A stretch of 64,000 nt of DNA from Pholiota molesta (taxonomy: Eukaryota; Basidiomycota; Agaricomycetes; Agaricales; Strophariaceae): assembly GCA_014925825.1 (NCBI GenBank), contig JACGCK010000053.1, positions 224,899-288,898 of the forward strand. Reading direction: 5' to 3'. Below, piece after piece: positions 48,758 through 59,451 of this stretch. The translations under genes and the position numbers were made by a program. Position 1 is the first letter of the stretch; each line of letters opens with the position of its first letter. The notes below the pieces were generated by a model, which saw only the letters and a list, made by a program, of their open reading frames with translations, was not told where the DNA came from and made no database searches.

Positions 48758-50017
48758 ATGGCAATGACACAGACACAGAAAACCTTTCACTTCCATCTTT
48801 CAAACAACAACAATCCATCTAAAACAATGGGCACGACACAGAAAACTCCAAAATCAATGGGCACGACACAAAAAACTCCAAAATTTCTGAACTTGATTCA
48901 GAAGAGATTCCTGCATCGGGAAGGTCGCCCGTTCAATGGGCAACCTTTCGACGTTGTCATACCGTATGCGCATTTCAACACTTCTGATCATTCGTGTTCA
49001 TGGGCTAAACATGGACTTTTTGTCGATTAAGAATTTTGGGTCCTACAGGTGTTGGAAAGAGTACCGTATGTCTATCCCATATACGCGCTTTATAACATTC
49101 ACGCCCATCTTTTTAGTTTATCAACTGTGTTCTAGAGTCGATTGGCAAAACCGAACGTATGATAGTTGGACACGATCTCCGGTCGACTACATCCGATTTT
49201 AACCCCGTTATTATTGAGTTTGATCATGATCATGGCGAGTCTGCCAACGGGAGACTAGGTCATGGCACAAGTGGTTTTACAAATCCAAATAGCGACAACA
49301 AAGGGCGGCTTATCCTTGTCGATACTCCCGGATTCGACGACACCTATAGTGTCGATGATGTGGAGATCTTGCAGCGTATTTCTGTTTGGCTTGGGATGTC
49401 GTCAGTGGCTTTTCGTTACTTCAGGCCAACATGCTGACTTCAATACTAGATATGCCGCCAATATGAGACTGGGCGGCGTAATATATCTCCACGATATAGC
49501 GCAACGCCGTATGTGTGGCACGACTTGCCGAAACCTGACCGTGTTTCAGAAATTGGTTGGTGAAGATGTGCTAGAATGTGTCGTCCTTGGGACAACGATG
49601 TGGTCAACGGTCGATTCTGCGCTTGGTAAAGACCGCGAGCAGCAGCTCAAATCAGAATTTTGGAAGGATATGATCGATGCAGGGTCCCAAATCGTTAGCA
49701 TCCATTCGAAGAACGACGCTCGTGAAATAGTTAACATCATTCTCCGCCGCGCCGGGATCAAGAAATCCAAGAGCGAGTTCCTAATGACACGAAAGAACCT
49801 TGTCCGGATGCGAAAATCTATTCCCCAAACAACAGCCGCTGGAAGTGCTATGAAAGATTCGCTAGATAAATTGATTAAATTCCAAAAGCAAACGCGAAAG
49901 TCTGGAAAATTTACCGACGCCGAATTCGAACAGCGTCAACAGGACCTTAAACAACTCTTGATGACGGCGACCGAGCAGAGGGTGACGCTGAGGTCGCGTA
50001 AGTGGAGGTCCTACTGA
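48758..50017 (+). CDS. P-loop GTPase H (long subfamily, extended N-terminus)
   Basis: 363 residues, no frame error. Exons 48758-48963, 49032-49065 (34-nt microexon ILGPTGVGKST), 49117-49400, 49450-50017. The N-terminus is long because part of the leader plus start codon has been duplicated: MAMTQTQKT... is followed by a second leader-like stretch (HLSNNNNPSKT) and two MGTTQKTPK copies. Exon 3: FINCVLESIGKTERMIVGHD, an inserted GESANGRLGHG, and LILVDTPGFDDTYSVDDVEI. Exon 4: GGVIYLHDIAQRRMCGTTCR, VVLGTTMWSTV (the Lys of the G4-position motif is Met), and a diverged coiled coil. It ends VTLRSRKWRSY, so the amphipathic tail of its sisters is lost. Most divergent of the F-I row. Confidence 0.8.
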
Positions 50018-50040
50018 CTCTAGGTAAGTCTCGTTCTCAT

Positions 50041-50067
50041 GTTGATATCACAGCAGTATCACTGATG
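50041..50067 (+). other. Shared 3'-flank motif of GTPase H
   Basis: GTTGATATCACAGCAGTATC followed by ACTGATG; a degenerate second copy lies at about 50203-50231. Confidence 0.5.
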
Positions 50068-51306
50068 CAAAAATCTCTAAGGCAGCTACTTCGTATGGCA
50101 GAAATGATGTCTGATTTTCTCAACCTCGCATATTATAAAATTCATATCGTCGACCGTGTCAAGAAGATCTTATAGGACTCTAGGTCAGTTTCGTTCTGAA
50201 TTATGTTGATGTCACAGACCGATTACTGACGCAATTTTTAAAGTAGCTAGTTCGTATGGCAGAAATTTTGTTCGGTTTTCTCAATCTCAAAATATCATAA
50301 AAGCCATATCTTGCATGTTATTTATAGGAGTCGTTCTTTTAAATACGAGGGCTGTGCGTTCCCACTTTACGCCAAACCTTATGCTTGAGTACCTCTTAGC
50401 TCTATAAATGCATTGTCCACTTAGCTAGGTAGTGGCGTTGATATATCTGAATTTTCTGAAGTCAGTTCAGTCCTGTTCAGTCGCGCACAGGCTCATGCAT
50501 CTTCAAGACTTCAACAAGGTTAAGCGAAGCCTGGCATTGGCAACGAGTCTGCGACGAAGGTCATGTGCTACGCGGCACTTCGGCACCTCGCGCCCTGCAC
50601 CTCGAGATTTTAGGCGCTCAAATGAGGAGAAGAAGTGCTGGTGACAACTGATGCAACCATGCGAGCCTCGTGCTATGTAGGGGGGGAGGAAGCAGGGGGG
50701 AGCGACCTGGATGGTGTCTTGATGGTGTCTGATGCATTTGATAGTGACCCGAAAACCAGGGGAGTGTATTAACTGCAGACGTGAGCCGCACTGAGGCTTG
50801 AGCTGCCCTTCTCCTCCATTTATTCTCCGTTGACACTCTTTGGGCCACCTGTTCTCTCACAATCTAAAGAAAAGAGCAATATAGCGCATGATTGTGGAAT
50901 ATCATTTAATCTCAAAAACTTGGGTTTGTTTGAGAAGATGCCCAAAATGTTTGTCGAATCTAAAGGCGGATAAAATTAATATCGATAAGCAAACGGAGAA
51001 GTTTCAGTATAGACCTCCATAGTTGCATAATATAAAAAATTATGCCAGATTTCGAATTTGGATATGCCCGTTCCTTTTTGTCCTTTGACTTGAACAGGTC
51101 ACTCAAATATCAACGATTTGATCTAGCTAATTATACAACATCCATGCTGGATGCATGTGTGGATGTCGGCGTAGATCCGAAAGGCTGGAGTCCGCTAGGC
51201 AGCATATAATATAATTTAGCATGCCCTCTTACGCTTTCCTCTTCATAGAAACCTTTGCTTTCCGTTTCACTGCCATCTTTCAATTAGCAAGAACTCGCCT
51301 AGAACA
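50068..51306. other. Spacer between GTPases H and I
   Basis: No supportable gene. Contains a second, decayed 3'-flank motif, a short remnant resembling the right end of spacer R1a (50780-50870, TTTATTCTCCGTTGACACTC) and the duplicated 5' region of I from about 50938. Confidence 0.55.
51192..51211 (+). promoter_or_regulatory. CCGCTAGG-TATA promoter block, GTPase I
   Basis: GGCTGGAGTCCGCTAGGCAG then CATATAATATAA; the palindrome core is degraded, and the spacing to the ATG is 115 bp. Confidence 0.5.
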
Positions 51307-52415
51307 ATGCCGGGGGAGAACACAAAGAAGACTTCAAAGTTTCTAAAGAGCTTGACGCGCTCGGAAGATCCTGTGTTCAATGGGCAGCCTTTCGATGTTG
51401 TCATACCGTATGCACATTTTAACTCCTCTGATCATTCGGGTTCATGGGCTAAATGTGGAATTTCTATCCATAAGCGTTTTGGGTCCTACAGGTGTTGGAA
51501 AGAGTACCGTATGTCTATCCCATATACGCGCTTTATAATATTCACGCCCATCTTTGTAGTTCATCAACTATGTTCTAGAGTCGATTGGCAAAACCCAACG
51601 CGTGATAGTTAAACACGATCTCCGGTCGACTACATCCCATCTAAACCCCGTTATTGTTGAGTTTGATCATGATCATGGCTTTACAAATCCAAACAGCGAC
51701 AACAAAGGGCGGCTTGTCCTTGTCGATACTCCCGGGTTCGACGATACTACTGTCAATGATGCCGAAATCTTGCGGCGTATCTCTGTTTGGCTTGCGATGT
51801 CGTTAGTGGCTTTTCGTTACTTCAGGCCAATATGCTGACTTCAATACTAGATATGCCGCCAAAATGAGACTGGGCGGCGTAATATACCTCCACGATATAA
51901 CGCACCGCCGTATGTGTGGCACAACTCTCCGAAACCTGGCCGTGTTTCGGAAATTGGTTGGTGAAGATGCGCTGAAATGTGTCGTCCTTGGGACAACGAT
52001 GTGGTCAACGGTCGATTCTGTGCTTGGTCACAACCGTGAGGAGCAACTCAAGTCAGAATTTTGGAACGACATGATCGAAGCAGGGTCCCAGGTTGTTCGT
52101 GTCCTTGCCAAGGACACTCCCCGGGCAATAGTAAACAGCATACTCGACCGCGCAAAGATCAGGCAATCCAAGATCGAGTTTCTGACGATACAAAAGGAAC
52201 TTGTGAAGATGCGAAAATTTATACCCCAAACAGATGCTGGACAAACTTTGAAATATTCGATCGATGAATTGATTAAACTTCAGAGGCGAAAAGTGAAACA
52301 TCTTACCGACAAAGATTTAGAACAGGGGCGAGAGGAGCTTGGCCAACTCTTGAAAACGGCGAACAAACTTAAGGTGCCACTGGGGGAGCGTATCAAGAAG
52401 TTTTTGGGATTCTAG
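51307..52415 (+). CDS. P-loop GTPase I (long subfamily)
   Basis: Intact, 313 residues. Exons 51307-51407, 51475-51508 (34-nt microexon VLGPTGVGKST), 51560-51801, 51851-52415. Exon 1: KKTSKFLKSLTRSEDPVFNG. Exon 3: FINYVLESIGKTQRVIVKHD (VKH where sisters have VGH), LVLVDTPGFDDTTVNDAEI. Exon 4: GGVIYLHDITHRRMCGTTLR, VVLGTTMWSTV (as in H, Met for Lys), AKDTPRAIVNSILDRAKI, a coiled coil and the tail VPLGERIKKFLGF. It is closest to H (shared TTMWSTV, FDHDH and 5' flank), so H and I are a recent pair. Confidence 0.87.
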
Positions 52416-52430
52416 GTCTGTTTCCTCTTA

Positions 52431-52459
52431 TGTTGATATCACAGCACGACCACTGATGC
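52431..52459 (+). other. Shared 3'-flank motif of GTPase I
   Basis: GTTGATATCACAGCACGACC followed by ACTGATGC, 15 nt after the stop codon. Confidence 0.6.
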
Positions 52460-52639
52460 AAATTTGAACGGGTAGTTCGAATGGCAGGAAGGATGTCTGG
52501 TTTTCTCAATCCCGAAATTGTTATAACTTCCATATCATCGATCGTTTCGAAACATCTACTATAGTTCCTTTGTTACTGCGAGTCTCGAAAGTTACTTGTA
52601 ATTCGTCACCTGAATTAGTTCTGTCTTTTCCATTTTCGC

Positions 52640-54880
52640 TGAAATTCGAAATATATGGAGCTCCTCCGACGCGTTGTGCGACAGCACGAAGGTCAAGACA
52701 GAATTTATTATTTGGTGGATCATTTTACGCTCGCTCAACTTGATTGGGAGTGTCGAATGAATGTTGCGACGATATTATCAGGGCAACTGGATTCGGCTGA
52801 CATGGGGATGCACTCCCTTATTCGACAAAGGCTCGGAACACGAGGGATCAGCGATGCATTTAATGAACACCGAGTGTGCGTGGACTACCGGCGTCTATTC
52901 ACTGAGATTGAGCAATGTATAAATATAGAAAGCCACACACCAGTAAAATAAGCAGTCAGCTGGGCGCTCATTTATTAAAAGTAACAGGCTAGCACGCGTC
53001 GATGTAGACCATAGGACAGTTCCCCATCGATAATGTCAAACATATTCACCTTGAAAGATACATCAACCACTTGGCTGGATAGTGACGTTAATATATGTGA
53101 AGTAAGTTCAGTCGCGCGCAGGTGTGAGCGTGTGTTATCGCGTTCCCGTTATCAAGCAGCGTGGTTGTTTAACAAGGTCGCTGTCCAATATGCGGAGAAT
53201 TAGCTTTATTACGGGAAGAGGGGTCTTTATGGGTGGACTGCAGGTGCATCCTCGTTTGAAGCGCGTAATGTGTGATGCCTTCCTGTCATTGAAACGGATA
53301 CATACATGCATTGGCCAGCAACGCCGGCAAAAAGACGGTAGCCGGGTATCGACCCCCATTGGCTACATATGTACGTAGTTAATCATCGATGAACGTTAAC
53401 TGGTGATAATGAATGGGGAGCGGCAGACATACATGTGCGTGTATGCAACTCCGATGCTGGCGGTAGCAGGGAGGGAGGGAGACAGTCACGAAGGGACATA
53501 CATGCATGGCGCGCTGTGAATGATGGTGGACTAGCTACCAACAGCAGTGAATGATCGCAACATGCATGCACGAGCCCAGGAGCTGGGGAGAGGGAGGGGT
53601 GGAGACGTGGACACAGGGACTGGGAGAGATCAGTCTGGGGCAGACAACCATCGCCAATGCCCGTCAGCCAGTGTCAGTACCAGGGACAGATAGATAAGGA
53701 GACGTGATGTTGCCGTGCCGCTATGGATAGATCGTAGAAGGATGTAGGCAAGTATGGATTATGAGTTATGGCAGATCGTAAGGTTAGTTCGTACCGGGGA
53801 TCAGCCGAGATTCGGGACTGGAATGTTCATCGCCTGCGGTATGAAGTGGTGCGGGGGAACGTTCTTGCCGGAAGAGGCTACGGAAGCATGAAGAAGTTGA
53901 CGGTGAACACTTGAAAGCCCTGACAAAAGCCGATTCACGAGTATTTTGCGAGAAAAGGCTGCAAGTCTGAAACTAGTGGCCCGGACGATCCTTGAGTCCA
54001 ACAAAAGGACGTTTCGGAAAATATAGATGCGGCAGACAGTGAACATAGATTGGGGAAATGGCAGCAACAGATAAGAAGCCTTGAATAGATCGTAGATGTA
54101 GATATGGATTCTGGACAGATCAGGTAAGGACCGGGGATCAGCGAGAGGCTGGCATATCCATTGTTCGTGGTCACGGTGTGCTGGCAGTCTGCAGAAAGCG
54201 GCCGTCGGCAGGAATGCGGACAAGAAGCAGCTCACAAGGGCGCGAGAGATGGGACAAGAAGGAAACTATGTTCACTTTGGGAAAACGAAGACGGGGTCAG
54301 AGAAAACATATGCGATCAGAAATCGACGATGTTGACTGGGAGCGTGGATATAATTAATTGGTAGATTGATCAGACGATCGAGACGATCAATGGGAAGTGC
54401 CGCGAGGCAGGGCATAAGTGCGAGGACGCACCCACGGTGAAAGGGATACGTGAAATTAATGGGAGCGGTGATATGGAGAGGGAATTGGTTCTGCAGGCAT
54501 GTCACATCAGAATGACCACGGGGTATGGAGATGGATGATACGCGGAGGGCACGCTGCAGAACACGTTGCAGCGCATGTCCCTGCACTGGCGAAACGGGAC
54601 GTGGCACATACGAGCTCAGCAGGAGGCAGCAGGCGGCCTGGGGAGGGTGGTGGTTGTATTTTGGGTGGAGAGATGAGGAAGGAAGTGATGTGTGATGGGG
54701 CCACGCGAGCGCGGGGGATGGCGGGCAGATGCGTCGGGGATGGTCCGAGCGTCGGATTTGAGATGGTGTGGGAAGATTTGTGTGTGTTTGTACACTTGAG
54801 GGCGGTGGATGGAAATTGCGCGCAGGGGTCGACGCGAGCCATTCCTTCTCTGCAGCACACCCTGCCGTCCCTTCCCTAGC
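52640..54880. repeat. Duplicated spacer R1b
   Basis: Second copy of R1a (46370-48060), here adjoining the gene at 54896. The copies differ by many small indels. A 98-codon open frame at 52655-52951 has no intact counterpart in R1a and is not called. Since this copy abuts the promoter of a unique gene, it is likely the original. Confidence 0.8.
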
Positions 54881-54895
54881 TTTTCTTATTTCTCA

Positions 54896-57653
54896 ATGCA
54901 AACGCGGCGGACGGGGCTCTCGCCTCTCGCCATCGTCCTGCCCCACCCCCCGCTGCACCGCCGCTCGTCGCTGCTCTCCATAACCTCCGCCGCGTCGCCC
55001 CATACACCGCGCAGCAGCGGCTTCTTCGATGGCGCGCCCCCGCCTGTCTGCTATGCCGCCAACCGCAAGAGCAGCGACAGCTGGGCTAGCTCCAATGCCG
55101 ACGAGATGGACGTCGACTGGAAGCCCGACCAGATTCTCCTCCTCACCCGCGTATGTCTCTTTCCATCCCATTTTCCCTTGCATTGTGCTCACCCCTGCGC
55201 CGCGCCGTCCCTGTAGACCCTCGACGCGCTCCCCGCGCATCTAGTAACCCCATTCCACGGGCCTGTACCCCCGTCCAATCTGCTCGACAAAATCGCTCGC
55301 GGTGTCGCTCACGCCAAAGGCCCTGCTGACTGGCCCCACTCCGTTCGCGCCACGCGCACCAAACTCCTCGAACTCGCCCGCGCCCGCGCAAAAGAAGACG
55401 CCCTCGCAGAGCAGCGCCGCCACACCATCCAAGAGGAGGACCACGACGCTGGCGACGACGCTGTCGAAATCGCCGACGGCTCCGCTGACTCTGCATGTGA
55501 CGATATGCATGCTCCTGCGCCCATGGACAAGCCTATTCGTGCCGTCGGTGTGGGCCCGCGCCGCCCGCTCTATAGGCAGAGCAGCATGGACTTCATTAAA
55601 CCTGGTTCCGCTGCCCTCAAGGACAATCCGAATATTGCGCGGTGAGTCTCCTTCCTTTCATGCGCCGCCTTGTTCTTTCTTTTCTTTACCCCTTTGGGTA
55701 TTACTCCCCATAGTCCCGTATGCTATGGCTTGGGAAGCAAAGCATGAGCTTAATATCACCCCTGGGCATTGAGCCTATTGTGTGCTTCGTCTTCCTTCCT
55801 CCCATCACATCCCATCTTCATTCTATGGGCTTGCATGCTGCTTTCCTATGCGGATCCGAATGATACGCATACTGATACCACCATTTGTTGCCCCAAACAG
55901 ATTGTCGACTCGGCTCCAGCGCACCGAGCAGACCTTCCCTAACCCAGGCTTCCACCCGTACGCCCGCGCTTCCCGTGCGCACGGGAAAACCGCGCCACAA
56001 CACGAAAATGACCGCCCCACTAAAGCGAACAATAAACGTCGCTCAGAGTCGCCCCCAAACTCGAGCGACGTGCCCTCGCTCATGGCGCCCTCCACACCCA
56101 GCTCGACGACGCTGAACAGCGTCTCCTCGCTCTCCTCGTCCTCCGCCGCGCCGCTCTCTCTCGGTCTGGCCCTGGGCATGGGCCTGCGCCCCCGCGCGCT
56201 GCGCCGCTCCGCGTCGACGCTCTCGTCGCGCTCGAGTTCCCTGTTCAGCACTAGCAGCGGGGCCAGCATCAGCAGCGGCGGGGGCGGGGCCATGGCGCTG
56301 GACCCGCGGCTGCAGCGCGTGCGCCGCTCGGATTCCTTCACTGCGGGCGGCCCGCCGCCGCTGCCGCCACCCAAGGACTACGCGCCGTCGATCGCGGGCT
56401 TCAAGCGGGCGCCGTCGTACGGCGCCCTCCTGCAGGAGGCGAAGAGCCGGGCGACCTCCAAGGACAAGGACAAGGACAAGGAGAACGCGGCGGAGACGAC
56501 GCCGCAGAAGGAGCGCCGCGACGACGGGCTGCACAAGCACGCGCGGCAGCTGTCCGCGGGGTCGTACCCGTCGTCGGACGAGGAGGAGAAGGCGCGCACG
56601 CGGAAGGCGAAGAAGCTGCGCACGCGCGCTGTCGGTGGGGAGGCGGCGGCGGTGATGAGCCCTGGGGGAGCGGAGGGGCCGCCGTCGTCTGTGCCGCCGA
56701 GCCCGGCGACGCCTGCTGTTGTGCGTGGAAAGAGGGCCGTGGTGGCGTCGCCGAAGGTTGGCAGAGCGAAAGAGGCGTCGTCGTCGCCTGCGATGAAGGA
56801 GGCTCCGGTCGCGTCGCGTACGCGCTTGAGCGCGAGTCGAGGTGTGCTTCTTAGTCCGGTGGTAGGAAAGGCGGAAGATGAGATGGAGGTGGAGGTGTTG
56901 GAAAGCGAGAAGGTCGTGAGGGAGAAAATGATGAAGAGGGAAAGAGAGAGAGCGGACGAGAAGAAGGAGAGAGACAGGACGAAGACCCGGACGACGGTGG
57001 GGCATGTAAAGAGCTCCTCCGGTGGAAGCGCCACCAAGAGCGACCGAGACATGGATAAGGACAATACCGCGCATGCATCCGCACCGGCACCCGCGCGTGC
57101 CCCGCGCATGAGCGCGCAGCGCAACCCGAGCATGTTCGGCGCGGAGCTGCCGCCCTTCAAGCCCGTGCCCGCGCCAGTGCCCACGCGCCTCCGCTCGCCG
57201 GAGGCGGTCCTCGCGCACCGCGCGCCCGCGCTGCTGTCTGCGCTCGCTGCCTCCGCCCATCCGCGGGAGCGCAGCCGCAGTGTTCGAATGGAGGACGCGC
57301 CGTCGAGCCCCGCGAGCCCTGCGCTGCGTCATGCGCGCCCGATGAGCCCTGCGAGTCCGGCGAGTGTGACGAGCGCGTTGAGCCCGGATCCCGCGAGCCC
57401 GCGGGTGAAGACGCTCCGGCGGGTGCGACGGCTCGCGGGCGCGCGGCGGATCTCGTTTGGGAGCCTGGTGCCGGAGGAGGCGGCGGCGGCTGGGAGGGGC
57501 GGAGGCGATGTGTTTGGAGGGGGGTTGGGCGAGGGGTTTATGGACGGTGTGGGTGGTGCGAAGCGGGAGAGTGTTAGGGAGAGGGAGAGGGAGAGAGAAC
57601 GAGAAAGGGAGAGGGAGAAGGGGTGTTTGGGAAGCGCGTTCCAGATGTTGTAG
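54896..57653 (+). CDS. GC-rich low-complexity protein, conserved hypothetical
   Basis: Exons 54896-55150, 55217-55641, 55901-57653; 810 residues, no frame error. The first two exons look folded and conserved in style: SSDSWASSNADEMDVDWKPD then QILLLTRTLDALPAHLVTPF and HGPVPPSNLLDKIARGVAHA, with a helical Ala/Arg-rich segment, RRPLYRQSSMDFIKP, and in exon 3 TFPNPGFHPYARASR. The remainder is disordered: Ser/Pro/Ala-rich, charged Lys-Asp runs (SKDKDKDKENAAE), repeated SPASPA units and an Arg-Glu repeat near the C-terminus. Third-position GC is far above that of the neighbours, giving long spurious frames on the opposite strand. Function unknown; nuclear location is plausible from the basic stretches, but inferred. 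Confidence 0.8.
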
Positions 57654-59451
57654 GACGCGACGAGGGGGGAGAAAGACGACGAAAGCGGAAGAAGAAAGAA
57701 GACATCGGATCGTGCGGAGCAGCTCTGGCCTGCTCTGTGCCTTGTATCAACTTATCGTGTATTATTTCATGCCACCACCACCACCACCATCATCAAGAAC
57801 ACAACCTCGACAACAATTATCAACATCGACAAATTTACCACCAGCACAATGGCCATCGCCAATATCAACACTTTCGCCACCATCACTATCACCCCACCAC
57901 CACCACCGTCGCCAGGATCTTCATTACCACAAAGAACTCATCGCCTCGGGCGAATACAAACATTCATTTTTCGCTACCCGACAGTGTATTTCGAAAACAC
58001 TTCGGGCTGCGCTTACCATCTACTTACCTTGCCATCATCCGTCGCCTCCGACCATGTGTTCGGAGTCGCCCACACATTCATTTCTTTCGCTTTACGAGTC
58101 CACTTTTGAGATTCCGCAGTACATTCCTTACTTCATTTTTTTTCTTTCATGTGTACCATCTGCCTGATTTCTGCTCATGTTTCGGCTGGTTCTGTGTACT
58201 ATCATTCATGCCATTTTACCTGTTTCTGATACTCATGGACTCCACGCTCACTTTCCTTTCTTCTGTTGCCTGCTCCTTTTCTCTGGCTTGTTTCTTTGTC
58301 ATTCTACATTTGTCCAACTACCTTCCTATCTCTCATCAATTCGGCTCTATCTTGTGGATCTTTATGTCCCTTTACGCTCATTGCATTGACCTGCCTGTTA
58401 CCTTTTATTTTGCTTCTTTTTTTGCATCATACCATTGCCCACATTCCTTGCATTTGGATCCCACAATCCATTTCCCTTCAGACCTAGCTTTGGAGGTAGA
58501 TCTTGGCACGAATGTCCCATCCTATGTTCTATCTTCCTTGCATCATTGATGCTGCCAGCTATATCATCCCATATCACCACCGCGTCCTCACCATCGTCTT
58601 CATCTCCTCCCTCATTGGAATTGTTCGCTTGGACGAGCGTGTAACACTATCTATCAATTTCTCCTGGTTTGATCCCACCTACGCCAGGAACCACCCCCAC
58701 CCCTCCATCATCTGCTACGCTATCCTCTGTACTCTACCTCTATTGGTACTCTACCTGCCTGTGCTATACTCGCTGCCGGCCACGCCATCAATCAACTAAC
58801 ACCCACCTCAGCATTCACCATTCATCCGCCTGCACTTTTTCCCCCCATTCATCGAACTACATTGTTCCACATCTGCACTAGCACTTGAGGTTGTTTATTC
58901 TCATTCATCCTTCCATCTTTCCCTCAAATTCGTGTTATACTACCCTTTATCCTCATCCCCATTCCGCGATCACTTTCTTGCATCGCATCTGCTTTTTTGC
59001 TTTGCCTTTTGAATTCGACGTTCGATCTGCATTCGCATTGACATTGCTATATATCTATATATATATCGATACACGAGTTTACTTTTGCTTTACTCCCCTT
59101 GTTTTGTTTGGTATTTCAATTCCAGACGTACATACTGACTGACTGATTTACCATAGATCTCGACTGGTCCTCGTGCTTTCTTTCTTACTTTCTTTTCGTG
59201 CTTTTCGGCCATGTTTTGCTCTGCGTGTCTCTTAGTTTGATCTCAATTTATATTTCTTCTCATCTCGCGGGGTCTGCAATGAGGATTCCGATAGCGGAAG
59301 TATGGTTTTTCAAGCGAGTGATTGGTGAGTGAGGTGGGAGGGGAATCAGTTGTTCTTTGACTTATAATCCTTGAAAATCCCGAACTCGCATAATCAGAGT
59401 ATTCATTGCAATGCCCAAGACATCTGCTATCTTCCTTTAGTTTATCTATCA
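57654..59451. other. Pyrimidine-rich non-coding stretch
   Basis: About 1.8 kb downstream of the GC-rich gene. From about 57770 to 59150 the plus strand is strongly C/T-rich with CCA-type triplet runs near 57770-57790 and a TATATA run near 59045-59075. A 308-codon open frame here is compositional. Could be a long 3' UTR or spacer. No gene called. Confidence 0.55.

Noticed and set aside
52655..52951. 98-codon open frame MELLRRVVRQHEGQ downstream of GTPase I
   Set aside because: The homologous stretch in R1a (from about 46378) is interrupted by indels, and no start context or splice support exists.
43000..54880. Transposon explanation for the repeated blocks
   Set aside because: No terminal inverted repeats, long terminal repeats, target-site duplications or transposase frames were seen; the repeats coincide with GTPase genes and flanking single-copy sequence, which fits segmental duplication.
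56043..57332. 429-codon minus-strand open frame opposite the GC-rich gene
   Set aside because: High third-position GC removes stops from the antisense frames. The plus-strand model has matching splice phases and folded-looking exons; the antisense protein is Arg-rich noise.
57623..58549. 308-codon plus-strand open frame rich in His, Phe and Ser
   Set aside because: It lies in the pyrimidine-biased tract, overlaps the end of the upstream gene, and has composition explained by C/T bias.
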